Positions 49,069 to 58,503 of a stretch of DNA of 64,000 nucleotides are shown one piece after another (within the stretch, counting starts at the first letter, position 1; each line of letters begins with the position of its first letter). The notes beneath the pieces were generated by a model. That model had not been told where the DNA came from, did not search any database, and was given only the letters and a program-made list of their open reading frames with translations. A program made the translations under genes and the position numbers. The DNA comes from CAYYKK01 sp046351395 (GTDB lineage Bacteria; Myxococcota_A; Polyangia; Polyangiales; Polyangiaceae): positions 1-64,000 of the forward strand of contig JAXLYP010000033.1 of NCBI GenBank assembly GCA_046351395.1. The letters run 5' to 3'.

Positions 49069-49842
49069 TCACAGTTGCATCTCCCGCGGCGGGTGGCGGC
49101 GGGTTCGTGTCGAAGTCGCCGGAGCTCGGCTTCGGCGCGTCCGTGCCGCCAAAGCTCGCGCCCCCGAGCGCCCGAGAGCGGTCGCGGAGTCCGCCTGGAA
49201 GCTCGGGGGCGCGAAGAGCGCCTTCATCGACGCAGACCCCGCGGAGTCGGCGCCCTTCCCGAGCGGGAGCATCGCGGTCGCGGCCTGGTCCTCGTCTCCG
49301 ACCTCCTCGTCTTCGAGCGCTTCGAGGCCCGCGGGCGCGGGGTGGACGCGCTCGAGCTCACGGCGGAACAGCGCGACGTTCGAGAGTCGGCGCCCGGCGT
49401 CCGCGGCGAACGACATCCCCATCAATCGCTCGAGTCGTTCGTCGTCCACGCCGTACACCGAGAGCGGCGCGGGTGACCCCTTCAACACCTGTTGCTTGAG
49501 CTCGACCACGGACGCGCCCACGAACGGGGGCGCCGCGGTCAGCGCGGTGTACAGCGTCGCCGCTACGGCCCACACGTCGTCGGACGGGGAGATCTGCCCG
49601 CCGCGCATCCGCTCGGGCGAGTGGTACGGGAGGCTCTCGGTCGTCCTCCGGACGTCCGACATGAAGCCGGGCGTGCGCGGATCCGCGGACGTCAGGAGGA
49701 CGCACGCGGGCGAGACATTGCCGTGCGCCACCCCATGTTCATGGAGGGCTTCGACGTGTTTCGCGAGTCGGATGATCCACCCTACGGCTTCGTTCGGGGG
49801 GAGCGGACCTCTCCTCTGAATCCAATCGGCAAGAGTTTCCAA
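49069..49842 (-). CDS. Truncated pseudokinase, likely the 5' part of the adjacent TM protein
   Basis: About 257 aa from TTG 49842 (start uncertain; no ATG after the gshA stop). Only the kinase C-lobe is recognisable: LADWIQRRGPLPPNEAVGWI, HEHGVAHGNVSPACVLLTS in place of HRDLKPxN, no DFG (GFMSDVRR), YHSPERM in place of the APE motif and SPSDDVWAVAATLYTALTA. Lacking N-lobe and catalytic Asp, it cannot phosphorylate in the usual way. After ADSATALG (about 49175) the frame becomes Arg-rich, while another frame stays compositionally sensible toward the next ORF, so two frame disruptions probably split one pseudokinase/disordered/TM protein. Confidence 0.6.
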   Translation of the reverse strand: METLADWIQRRGPLPPNEAVGWIIRLAKHVEALHEHGVAHGNVSPACVLLTSADPRTPGFMSDVRRTTESLPYHSPERMRGGQISPSDDVWAVAATLYTALTAAPPFVGASVVELKQQVLKGSPAPLSVYGVDDERLERLMGMSFAADAGRRLSNVALFRRELERVHPAPAGLEALEDEEVGDEDQAATAMLPLGKGADSAGSASMKALFAPPSFQADSATALGRSGARALAARTRRSRAPATSTRTRRHPPREMQL

Positions 49843-49934
49843 GGGCGCCCGTCGTGGGTGAATCGGGCCCAGCGTAGTCCGGCTCCGACCAAGAGTGTAG
49901 GGTCTTCCGCTGCTCGGCCGTGTGGCCGCACGCC

Positions 49935-51392
49935 TCAGGGGGCGTGTCCGGCGTTCTTTCGGTGCGCGGACGTGAGGAAAACGCTGTCGAACCGGCTCGA
50001 CCAGTCGGAGCCAGGGCCCGACGCGGCGATGAGCCGATCCGCCGGACACTCCGCCTTCTCGACGAGCTGCGCGATCGTGTCGAGGTAAATGCCCTCGTTG
50101 ACCCCGTCGCGGAGCTCGGCGCGGCGCGCGAGGCCCCCGCGCGCGATGGCGATCATGCGAGCGGCGACGTCCGCGGCGCGGGCGAGCTCCGTTCCCGGTC
50201 GGAACGGCGCGCGCGGCCCGTGCTGGGGGATCAGCGCGCGCAGGCGCTCGAGCTCGTCCAGCGTGAAGGACGCCGAGAGCGCCTCGGCCTCGTCGAGCGC
50301 GCGCCCCTCGTAGAGGAGGCCCGTCCAGAGCGCCGCAGGCGCTTCGACGAGATCCGGCGGCGTGGAGTCCGCGCCGCGCACCTCGATCGTCCGCTTCAGG
50401 CGCACCTCGGGGAAGAGCGTGTTGAGGTGCGTGAGCCAATCGCCCATCGTCGCGCGCTCGCCGTCGAAGCCGTCCTTCATGAACGCGCGGAACGGCTGGC
50501 CCGTGTTCGGGACGATGCGCGTCGCTCCCCCGGGCTCACTCGGATCCGCGTCGCGCAGGACGAGGAACATCGGCGCGTCGAGCGCCCACTCCACGTAGTC
50601 GCGGAACCGCGCGCCCTCGCGGATCGCCGCGGGTACGAGCCCCTGTCGATCGGGATCGACGCTCAACCACACCTTCGCCCGGTAGCTCGCCCCGCCCCAG
50701 AGCTCGCCCTCGTAGTACGGCGCGTTCGCGAACATGGCCGTGAAGAACGGGGTGAGACGGAGCGCGACGCGGAGGACGCGCATCGCGTTCTCCTCCGACG
50801 AGTAGTCGAAGTTCGCCTGCACGGTCGCCGTCCTCCGCATCATGTCGAGGCCGTGCTGTCCGCGCGTCGGCAGGTACTGCTTCATCACGCCGTAGCGAGC
50901 CTTCGGCACCCACCCGAGATCGGCCTGCGCCGCGGTGGGGTGGAACCCGATGCCGAGCCAGCGAAGATCGACGCGATCCGAGAGCCCGCGCGAGATCGCG
51001 TCCAGCTCGGCGAGGTGCGCGCGCGCCTCGTCGTGAATGTCGTGGATCGTGCGGAGCGGCGCTCCCGAGAGCTCGAGCTGCGCGCCGGGCTCGAGCGTGA
51101 CGGACGCGGAGCCCTTCACGAGGGCGATCAAGGGGCCGGTGCCCTCGACGCGCCACCCGTGCGACGCGGCGAGCTCGCGCAGCACGCCCGCGACCGAGGG
51201 CGCCGTGGCGTCGGCCTCGTAGGGGATCGCGCGCGGGCGCGCGCTGCCTCCGCCGACCTCGTAGAGCAGGCCGATCTTCTCCTGCTCCGCGCCGATTCGA
51301 AACTCGGACTCGGGCTTACAGGCGGTGAAGAAGGGCTCGAGCAGATCGTCGTGGGACTTGATCGGGCGGGTGTCGCTCGGGGGCGGCGCCAT
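49935..51392 (-). CDS. gshA: Glutamate-cysteine ligase (plant/proteobacterial GCS2 type)
   Basis: 485 aa. Characteristic motifs: FRIGAEQEKIGLL (about 31), GTGPLIALVKGSASVTLEPGAQLELSGAP (about 83-111), RTATVQANFDYSSEENAMR (about 185) and MGDWLTHLNTLFPEVRLKRTIEVRGAD. It joins glutamate and cysteine with ATP to give gamma-glutamylcysteine, the first step of glutathione synthesis. Length fits the family (about 450-520). The family also includes EgtA-like ergothioneine enzymes, but the EVR/ADS ending fits GshA. No gshB is seen next to it. Confidence 0.9.
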   Translation of the reverse strand: MAPPPSDTRPIKSHDDLLEPFFTACKPESEFRIGAEQEKIGLLYEVGGGSARPRAIPYEADATAPSVAGVLRELAASHGWRVEGTGPLIALVKGSASVTLEPGAQLELSGAPLRTIHDIHDEARAHLAELDAISRGLSDRVDLRWLGIGFHPTAAQADLGWVPKARYGVMKQYLPTRGQHGLDMMRRTATVQANFDYSSEENAMRVLRVALRLTPFFTAMFANAPYYEGELWGGASYRAKVWLSVDPDRQGLVPAAIREGARFRDYVEWALDAPMFLVLRDADPSEPGGATRIVPNTGQPFRAFMKDGFDGERATMGDWLTHLNTLFPEVRLKRTIEVRGADSTPPDLVEAPAALWTGLLYEGRALDEAEALSASFTLDELERLRALIPQHGPRAPFRPGTELARAADVAARMIAIARGGLARRAELRDGVNEGIYLDTIAQLVEKAECPADRLIAASGPGSDWSSRFDSVFLTSAHRKNAGHAP

Positions 51393-51459
51393 CGGCGCAC
51401 CGTCCCACGAGCGTCACGGTGGAAGCAACCCGAACTTCATGAAGAAGTGAGTGGCTCGC

Positions 51460-54390
51460 TCAGGCGCGGCGTGCCTTCGCGGCGACGAACTTGCGATCGA
51501 AGATGCGCACGCGCCGCAGCAACAGATCGACGAGGAACACCGCGATCGCCGCGAGGATGAACCTCGACCAGAGCTCCTCGTGCGACGTGACCTTCTCGTC
51601 GAGCGGGTCGAACACCGTGGCCACGCTCGCCGGGCGCATCGAAGCGTGCGTCGCGGCGGCGGTGCGCGCGAGGACGTCCTCGTTCGGGGCGAAGCTCGCG
51701 TACTCCTTCGGGTAGGGGTTCGACACGTGGCCGTAGCTCACGGCGGAGACCTTCTTCCCGCCCTCTTCGTCCGTCCGCACGTGCTCGGCCTTGAGCAGGA
51801 AGCTCCCGTAGTGATCGAGGGGGACGTCCGCCTCGTATCGGCCCGGCGCCACCTGCCTCATGATGACCTTCTCGCAGCCCTTCTCCTTGCCCTCCGGCTC
51901 TCGCGGGCAGCACCCCTTGAGCTTCGCCTTCTCGGCGGGGTTCTCGGGGCACTCTTGGTCGAGCGCGTCGGGCTCGGGGCCGAGGATCTTGAGCGTCGAG
52001 ACGAGCCCGTTCTCGAACCGCTCGTCGGGCGTGAACGCGTCGATCGAAGCGCGCACGTGGCCGTCCACCACCTCGCACTTCATGTCGAGTTCGCGCTGGT
52101 GCTTCTGCCGCATGTGCTCGCGTACGAGCTGACCCCAAAAGAGCTCGAACCCCTGCCACTTGAGCCAGTCGACGGCCCACTTCGCCTTCACGTCGCTCGT
52201 CCAGGCGAGCGACCACCCGAGGCCCACGTGCCACCGCGCGAGGATGGGCTCGCCGGTCTCGCTCGCGAGGATCTGCTCGGCGGGCGGCTCCTTCATCTCC
52301 GTCGAGACGTACCCATGGAGGAACGGCGCGGACCGGACGTCGAGGTTCGCGAGGAACTGCGCCGGGCCCGTCTGGACGACCTGGAACCACTCCTCGACGG
52401 CCGCGTCGCGGGTGATCATCTCGGTCTCCTTCGTGAAGATCTTCGGGAGCGCGTTCGGATCCGTGACCGGATAGAAGCGGCCGCCGCCCGTGTCCGAGAT
52501 CATGCGCAGGAGCTGCTCGTCCACGTCGCCCAGGCCGACGGTGCTGACGGTGATCTGCTCCGCGGCCATCTGCGTGACGAGCTCGCGGATGCCGTCCGTC
52601 GGCGCGCGCCCGTCCGTCAGCAGGATGACGTGCTTCTTGCGCGCGGACGTCACGGTCATCACCTGGAGCGCGGAGTCGAGCGCGGGGAAGATCTCGGTGC
52701 CGCCGCCCGGCTGGATGCGCCCGATGTCCGTCGCGATGCGCGAGCGGTTCCGCGCGGGCTGCATGCGCACGTACACGTTCGGGGAGGAGTCGAACGCGAT
52801 GACGCCAATCATGTCGTCCGGCGAGAGCGTCTCCGCCGTCGCCTTCGCGGCCGCCTTCGCCATGTCGAGCGGGAGGCCCGTCATCGAGCCCGATCGATCG
52901 AGCACGAGGAGCATCGCGACGCTCGGGTCCTCCTCCTTCGCCTTGTTCTCCATCCTCACGGGGAGGATTTTCTCGATCGTGCTGTTGTACCAATTGCCGA
53001 GCCCGTAGCTCGCCTCACCGCCGGCGAAGAGGAAGCCGCCGCCCTCGGTCACGTACTGCTTGATGAGCTCCTGCGATTGCAGGCTCATCTGATCCTTCGA
53101 GACGTCCGAGACGATCACGAAGTCGTAGTGGGACATCTCCTGGAGCGATCCCGGGAACCCGACGGGCGGGCGCACCTCGACGTCGAACTGTTGGGCGGTG
53201 AGCGCGCTCGAGAGGGGCTGCGCGAACTCGGGGGTCCCCTCGACGTAGAGGACGACGGGTCGACCCGGCACGTCGATCGTCGCGGCGACTTGGTTGTTCT
53301 CCGCGAACGTGTCCGCGCCGATGTCGAGGAGCTGCAGGTTGTACGTGAGGGGGCCGGCGATCCGGACGACGCTCTTGAACGTGACGTCGTTGTCCCCGCC
53401 CTTGAGCGTGACCTCCTTCACGCCCTCGAGGCCGTTCAGCACCTCGCCCTGGTAGAGCTTGGCCTTCGCGGTCGTCGCGCGGCTCGCGTAGATCTTGGCG
53501 TGGATCTCGAACGTCTCGCCGACCTTCACCTTGTCCGGCATGGTCAGCGTCTGCAGCGCGACCTCGCCGGGGGGCGGGCGGCTGTACGGGATCGTGTACA
53601 CGCGCACGCCGAGCTCCGCAGCGCGGTTCGCCTCGGCGAGGAGATCTCCGTCGGTCTCGACGCCGTCCGAGATGACGACGGCGCGCTTCAAGAACCCTGG
53701 GGCGTAGAGGCCATACGCGAGCTGGAGCGCCGCCTGCACGTTCGAGCCCGCACCCTCCTCGCTGAGCTTCCCGTCCGCGCTCGTGCCGTGCCGCGCGAGG
53801 TCGACCGACCCGTCCTCCTTCGGGGTGAGGACGCGCGGGCGCCGCGCGAACGTGATCGTTCGGATCTCGCTGCCCTCGGGCTTCTCCTTCGTCGCGGTCG
53901 CGATGATTTGCCGCGCGTCCTCGATCGCCTCGTCCGGCACGGAGTTCGAGACGTCCACCAAATAGACCGTGAACACGTGCTGCGTCGTGGTCGTCCGCGC
54001 GAGCCGAGAGAGGCCGAGCGCGATGAGCGCGACGAACGCGAACCGCATGAGGAGGCTCAGCACGCGCTGGGGCCACGGCAGATCCGCGAGGGACTTCGCC
54101 ATCGCCGCGACGAACCACGGGAGGATCAGCGCGGCGCCGAGGAGCTTCGGGTTGAGGAGCTCGTACTCCCGGCCCTTGTAGTGCCACGAGAACGTGGGAT
54201 CCGGGTGGAGCAAGACGTAGCGGCGGTACGCCCAGAAGAGGAGACCCGCGAACGCGAGGACGGAGATCACCCAAGCGACGATCTGGAGCACCTTCTGGAG
54301 GAGCCTCCGGCGCGGCGTGCGCACGACCGTGGGGCCGCCCCTGCGCGATGTGGGCGCGCGCGAGCTCGGAGGCGCCGGGGTGTCGCTCAT
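51460..54390 (-). CDS. Large VWA-domain membrane protein
   Basis: 976 aa from ATG 54390 (overlaps the previous stop, ATGA). Three N-terminal TM helices (about 31-125), a first VWA-like region (about 143-300, VYLVDVSNSVP), a ThuA/glutaminase-like segment (PVVLYVEGTPEFAQPLSSAL to GGGFLFAGGEASYGLGN, about 365-475) and a canonical VWA with MIDAS DRSGSMTGLPLDMAKAA (about 500), GGTEIFPALDSALQV and VILLTDGRAPTDG. A C-terminal TM helix (FILAAIAVFLVDLLLRRV) places the VWA domains outside the cytoplasm. Terminal gene of the MoxR operon; probably a metal-dependent adhesion/assembly platform. Confidence 0.88.
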   Translation of the reverse strand: MSDTPAPPSSRAPTSRRGGPTVVRTPRRRLLQKVLQIVAWVISVLAFAGLLFWAYRRYVLLHPDPTFSWHYKGREYELLNPKLLGAALILPWFVAAMAKSLADLPWPQRVLSLLMRFAFVALIALGLSRLARTTTTQHVFTVYLVDVSNSVPDEAIEDARQIIATATKEKPEGSEIRTITFARRPRVLTPKEDGSVDLARHGTSADGKLSEEGAGSNVQAALQLAYGLYAPGFLKRAVVISDGVETDGDLLAEANRAAELGVRVYTIPYSRPPPGEVALQTLTMPDKVKVGETFEIHAKIYASRATTAKAKLYQGEVLNGLEGVKEVTLKGGDNDVTFKSVVRIAGPLTYNLQLLDIGADTFAENNQVAATIDVPGRPVVLYVEGTPEFAQPLSSALTAQQFDVEVRPPVGFPGSLQEMSHYDFVIVSDVSKDQMSLQSQELIKQYVTEGGGFLFAGGEASYGLGNWYNSTIEKILPVRMENKAKEEDPSVAMLLVLDRSGSMTGLPLDMAKAAAKATAETLSPDDMIGVIAFDSSPNVYVRMQPARNRSRIATDIGRIQPGGGTEIFPALDSALQVMTVTSARKKHVILLTDGRAPTDGIRELVTQMAAEQITVSTVGLGDVDEQLLRMISDTGGGRFYPVTDPNALPKIFTKETEMITRDAAVEEWFQVVQTGPAQFLANLDVRSAPFLHGYVSTEMKEPPAEQILASETGEPILARWHVGLGWSLAWTSDVKAKWAVDWLKWQGFELFWGQLVREHMRQKHQRELDMKCEVVDGHVRASIDAFTPDERFENGLVSTLKILGPEPDALDQECPENPAEKAKLKGCCPREPEGKEKGCEKVIMRQVAPGRYEADVPLDHYGSFLLKAEHVRTDEEGGKKVSAVSYGHVSNPYPKEYASFAPNEDVLARTAAATHASMRPASVATVFDPLDEKVTSHEELWSRFILAAIAVFLVDLLLRRVRIFDRKFVAAKARRA

Positions 54391-56426
54391 ACGGTGATCC
54401 TCCGATGGTACGTGAGCCACTCGATCGCGGACACGAGGAGCACGACGGCGAGCAGGTAGACCCAGATCTCGCGGCGTACGCCGATGATGAACGACGACGG
54501 CTTCACGCTCTTCTTGCCCCCGACGTAGAGCGCTTCCGCGGGCTTGATCGTGCTCTCCGCGACGTCGACCATGTTCGCTGCGAACATCGTCTTCTGGTCC
54601 CCCGTCTCGAGCGTGTACGTCCCCGCCTTCTGGCCGAGGTAGACGGCGCGCCCATCGTCCACGGGCACCGTGCGCTTCGGGGGCGCGCACGACGGGTCCG
54701 CGCGCGGAGGAAGCTCCGCGGACGCGCTCGGTGCGGGCGCCGCGGACGGCGCGGCGCTCGGACTCCCGCTCGCGACGACGCGGAGCTTCGTGTCCGCTGG
54801 CAGCTCCTCGGCGGGAGGGCACGCCTCCTCGGGACCCTCGAGCGCGGCGTTGTCCACGAGCGCGCTCGGCGAAGGAACGCGCCACACGCTGCCCGTGAGG
54901 AAGCTCGAGATGTAGTTCGTGTCCTCGTCGACGAAGTCGTTGATCGTGTTCAGCAGGAAGAGCGGCCAGGCCATGCGGAGCGGGAGGTCGCTCTCGCGGA
55001 CGTCGAAGCCGAGCGCGACGTACTTGCTCCCTTGGTGGCGACCCGCGATGAGGAGCGCCCCTCGGAAGCTCGCGCCGATGATCTTGTCCTCCTTCGGGGG
55101 CTTGAGGACGTGCGCGCGGGAGATGTTCACGTCCGCGAGGTGCACGTGCTTCACGACCGGGTGCTCCGCCTCGAGCTGATCGAACCCGAGCGCGACCTGG
55201 GGATCGTCGTCGAGGATCTCCTTGCCGACCTCGAACGGCACGTTCTCGTTCTTCGGGTTCAGCCAGAGGATGTTCCCGCTCTTCGGCGCGACGGGCGGGT
55301 TCACGCCGTCGAAGATCGTGACGTCGAACGTGCCCTCCGCGGGGTACTCGCTCGGTGAGATCGTCGTCACGTCGAGGTACTCGTCGAGGAGGAGCGCGGC
55401 CTCGAGGTACATGTTGCCGCTCGTGACGGCCTGGATGCGCGCGCGCCGGCGCTCGGGGAGGATCGCGTACGCGCGATCGTCGATCGGCAGCGCGTCGTGC
55501 TCGCCGTTCTCGAGCTGGATGCGCGCCTCGAGGGTGCGCGACGCGCCCGAGAGGTTCGGAAAGAACCGGGGCAGGCGCTCCCCGGGCTGCACCGTGAGGC
55601 GGCTCACGTCGTTGAGGACGCCGTCGCCGTAGAGCGAGAGCTCGAGGTTCATCGGCACCGCGCTCGTGTTCGTGACCTCGAGCATCACCTCGTAGCGGCT
55701 CTTGTCGAGCGGGTACCGGCGCACCGTGAACTGCGTGATCGCCGCGTTGTAGTTGCTCTCGCCGACGGGCAGGTACGACAGCTTGATGTCTCCGAGATCG
55801 ATCTCGCCATGGCCGTCTCGCGCCTCGCCGAGCACGCCGTCCGAGACGACGATGATCTCGGGGTGCGGTAGCCCTTGCAGCGTGTCGACCGCGAACCGGA
55901 GCGCGCGCGGCCAGTCGGCGCGCGCGTCCGTCGCCTCGAGCTTGCCGATCGCCGCCTCGAGGTCCGAGATTTCCCCCGTCAGCGTGCTGAGGGGCGTGAT
56001 GGTCGCGTCCATCTGCGCGAGCAGCATCCGATCGTTGCCGCCGAGGCCGCGGAGCATCTCCTTGACCTTCGCTCGACCCTCCTCGAGCCGGTTCTTGCCC
56101 ACGTCCGTCGCCTGCATGCTCGCGCTCGCGTCGAGCAGGACCACGACGTTCCGCCCGTCGACCAGGTTCCGCTCGGTGCGGGGATCGCTGAGGACGATGA
56201 GGAGGAGCGCCAAGAGCGCGAGCTGCAAGAGGAGCGAGAGGAGCCGCTTCAGCTGGGAGAACAGGCTCGTCGCCTCTTTGTCCCGAAGGAACTTCGTCCA
56301 GATGATCGAGAACGGCACCGGCACGGGGCGGCGCTTCAGCTTGAGGATGTAGAAGACGACGATCAGCCCGGCCGCGACGCCGCCGACGAGGAGGAGCTGG
56401 TTCGCGGGCAGGCCGTTGAACGTCAC
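54387..56426 (-). CDS. BatA-like VWA membrane protein
   Basis: 679 aa from ATG 56426, overlapping the DUF58 stop (ATGA). N-terminal TM pair (LLLVGGVAAGLIVVFYILKL; LLSLLLQLALLALLLIVL) flanks a BatA-type domain (RRPVPVPFSIIWTKFLRD). The VWA domain (about 90-220) has MIDAS-like DASASM (about 97) and IIVVSDGVLGEA. A beta-rich region, a Pro/Ala/Ser linker (about 560-590) and a C-terminal TM helix (WVYLLAVVLLVSAIEWL) follow. Aerotolerance (Bat) operon homologues combine such proteins with MoxR and DUF58. Confidence 0.9.
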   Translation of the reverse strand: MTFNGLPANQLLLVGGVAAGLIVVFYILKLKRRPVPVPFSIIWTKFLRDKEATSLFSQLKRLLSLLLQLALLALLLIVLSDPRTERNLVDGRNVVVLLDASASMQATDVGKNRLEEGRAKVKEMLRGLGGNDRMLLAQMDATITPLSTLTGEISDLEAAIGKLEATDARADWPRALRFAVDTLQGLPHPEIIVVSDGVLGEARDGHGEIDLGDIKLSYLPVGESNYNAAITQFTVRRYPLDKSRYEVMLEVTNTSAVPMNLELSLYGDGVLNDVSRLTVQPGERLPRFFPNLSGASRTLEARIQLENGEHDALPIDDRAYAILPERRRARIQAVTSGNMYLEAALLLDEYLDVTTISPSEYPAEGTFDVTIFDGVNPPVAPKSGNILWLNPKNENVPFEVGKEILDDDPQVALGFDQLEAEHPVVKHVHLADVNISRAHVLKPPKEDKIIGASFRGALLIAGRHQGSKYVALGFDVRESDLPLRMAWPLFLLNTINDFVDEDTNYISSFLTGSVWRVPSPSALVDNAALEGPEEACPPAEELPADTKLRVVASGSPSAAPSAAPAPSASAELPPRADPSCAPPKRTVPVDDGRAVYLGQKAGTYTLETGDQKTMFAANMVDVAESTIKPAEALYVGGKKSVKPSSFIIGVRREIWVYLLAVVLLVSAIEWLTYHRRITV

Positions 56427-57370
56427 CGGAGGAAACCGCCCCGCCGAAACACCCGGAGGATGAGCTCGTCGAACGGGATCTCGACGTCCGCGCGGAAGTA
56501 GCTGACCTGCTTCTTCGTGCAGAAGCGCTGCACCTCGTACATGTACTCGTCCACGGCGCGCGCGTACTTCTCGAGGACGCCCGCGGTGATCGTCACCTCG
56601 CGCTCGTCGCCGGTCTCGCAGTCGTACACGCGCACGTCCCCGCGGACGTCGAGCGCGCGCTCCGCGCTGTCGACGATGTGGAGGACGAACGGCTCGAACC
56701 GGTTGTAGCGGAGGACGTTGATCCCCTTCTCGAAGCCCTTCGCGTCGTAGAGATCCGTGAGGAGCACGGCGAGGCCGCGCCGCTTGTGCTGCGCGACGAA
56801 CGTCCGCAAGCTGTCCTCGAGATCGGTGTGCCCCTTCGCCTGGAGGGCCGAGAGGAACCGGAAGATCCGAAAGATGCGCGCCTTGCCGCGCGTCTCGGGC
56901 ATGCGCCCGCTGATCTCGTCCGTCGCGCTCACGATCGTGACGCGATCGAGGTTCGCGAGGCCGACGTACGCGAGCGCGGCGCAGAGGCGCTTCGCGTGCC
57001 GGAGCTTCTCACCGTCCCCGAACCCCATCGACGAGGAGGAGTCGATGATGAAGTAGATGGAGAGATCCTCCTCCTCTTCGTAGAGGCGGATGAGGAGCCG
57101 GTTGAAGCGCTGGTAGGCGTGCCAGTCGATCGCGCGGATGTCGTCCCCCGCGGCGTAGTCGCGGTGATCCGCGAACTCGACGCCGGAGCCCGTCTTCTTC
57201 GTGCGCCGCTCGGCGCGCATCGCGCCCGAGAAGACGCGCTTCGAGACGACGGCGAGGTAGTCGAGCTTCCGCTGGAACTCGTCGTCGAACAGATCGTCGT
57301 CGACCGCCTTGATCGCGGCGCCGCGCAGCGACCGCGGCCCCTTCGAACGGAAGAAGTCCAGGATGCCCAT
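56423..57370 (-). CDS. DUF58 (VWA-like) protein
   Basis: 315 aa, soluble. DUF58 core: GVEFADHRDYAAGDDIRAID (about 70), WHAYQRFNRLLIRLYEEEED and the modified MIDAS-like IIDSSSSMGFGDGEKLRHAK (about 109), then AVLLTDLYDAKGFEKGINVL. DUF58 proteins are regular partners of MoxR ATPases, probably as scaffold or substrate receptor. Separated from moxR by 12 bp and overlapping the next gene by 4 bp. Confidence 0.93.
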   Translation of the reverse strand: MGILDFFRSKGPRSLRGAAIKAVDDDLFDDEFQRKLDYLAVVSKRVFSGAMRAERRTKKTGSGVEFADHRDYAAGDDIRAIDWHAYQRFNRLLIRLYEEEEDLSIYFIIDSSSSMGFGDGEKLRHAKRLCAALAYVGLANLDRVTIVSATDEISGRMPETRGKARIFRIFRFLSALQAKGHTDLEDSLRTFVAQHKRRGLAVLLTDLYDAKGFEKGINVLRYNRFEPFVLHIVDSAERALDVRGDVRVYDCETGDEREVTITAGVLEKYARAVDEYMYEVQRFCTKKQVSYFRADVEIPFDELILRVFRRGGFLR

Positions 57371-57382
57371 CGCGGTCCGACG

Positions 57383-58477
57383 CTACTTCGCGGTCTCGGG
57401 CAGGCCCTTCAGGATCGTGCGCAGCACGTCGTCCGTTCGAACGCCCTCGGCCTCGCCCTCGAAGTTGAGCAGGACGCGGTGCCGGAGCGCGGGGAGCGCG
57501 GACTCGCGCACGTCGTCCACCCCGGGGGCGAAGCGGCCCTCGAAGAGCGCGCGGATCTTCGCGGCGAGGAGGAGCGCCTGCGCGCCGCGCGGGGACGCGC
57601 CGAACTTCACGAACCGCCGCACCATGTCGAGCGTCGAGGTCTGCGGGTGCGTCGACTGGAGGAGGCGCACGGCGTAATCCTGGACGTGGTGCGCGACGGG
57701 CACCTCGCGAACGAGCGCTTGCATGCCGAGGATGCGCTCCTTGTCGAGCACGCGCTCGACCTTCGGCGTCTGCGTCCCCGTCGTCCGGTTGAGGATGCCG
57801 TGGAGCTCCTCGCGCCCCGGAAAGCCCACGTGGAGCTTGAAGAAGAAGCGATCGAGCTGCGCCTCGGGGAGCGGGTACGTCCCTTCGCTCTCGAGCGGGT
57901 TCTGCGTCGCGAGCACGAAGAAGGGCTTGTCGAGCTCGTACGTCGTCGTCGAGATCGTGACCCGCTGCTCCTGCATCGCCTCGAGGAGCGCGCTCTGCGT
58001 CTTCGGGGTGGCGCGGTTGATCTCGTCCGCAAGCACGATGTTCGCGAAGATCGGCCCCTTCCTGAAGGTCAGACCCTTCTGACCGTTCGGCGTGTCCTCG
58101 ATGACCGTGGTGCCGAGGATGTCCGCCGGCATCATGTCGGGTGTGAACTGGATGCGGGAGAACTCGAGCGAGAGCGCGTCCGCCATCGTCCGGACGAGCA
58201 TCGTCTTGCCGAGGCCCGGCACGCCTTCGAGCAGCGCGTGCGAGCCGGCGAGCATGCAGGTGACGACCCCGTCGATGACCTCACGGTTGCCGACGATCAC
58301 CTTCGCGACCTCTTCGCGCAGCTCACCGAGCGACCGCTGGAACCGGAGCACCTCCTCCTTGAAGTTCTGCGGCGCCTCGCGCGCGCTCGTCTCGACGTCT
58401 TCGCTCTCGGCCTTCGCCCGCTCGCTCTTCTCGCTCTCGGCCTTCGTCCTGTCGCTCTTCTTCGGCTTGTCCGCCAT
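57383..58477 (-). CDS. MoxR-family AAA+ ATPase
   Basis: 364 aa. AAA+ core: Walker A GVPGLGKTML (about 83), Walker B IVLADEINRATPKTQ (about 145), sensor 1 LATQNPLESEGTYPLPEAQL and arginine-finger/sensor 2 region in SPRGAQALLLAAKIRALFEG. The first 40 residues are charged and coiled-coil-like (KAESEKSERAKAESED), longer than in the standard family. MoxR ATPases remodel or insert VWA-containing proteins; here the DUF58 and two VWA genes lie directly downstream. Confidence 0.94.
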   Translation of the reverse strand: MADKPKKSDRTKAESEKSERAKAESEDVETSAREAPQNFKEEVLRFQRSLGELREEVAKVIVGNREVIDGVVTCMLAGSHALLEGVPGLGKTMLVRTMADALSLEFSRIQFTPDMMPADILGTTVIEDTPNGQKGLTFRKGPIFANIVLADEINRATPKTQSALLEAMQEQRVTISTTTYELDKPFFVLATQNPLESEGTYPLPEAQLDRFFFKLHVGFPGREELHGILNRTTGTQTPKVERVLDKERILGMQALVREVPVAHHVQDYAVRLLQSTHPQTSTLDMVRRFVKFGASPRGAQALLLAAKIRALFEGRFAPGVDDVRESALPALRHRVLLNFEGEAEGVRTDDVLRTILKGLPETAK

Positions 58478-58503
58478 CTCTCGTCTTTCTGGGCGGCCGT
58501 GTG

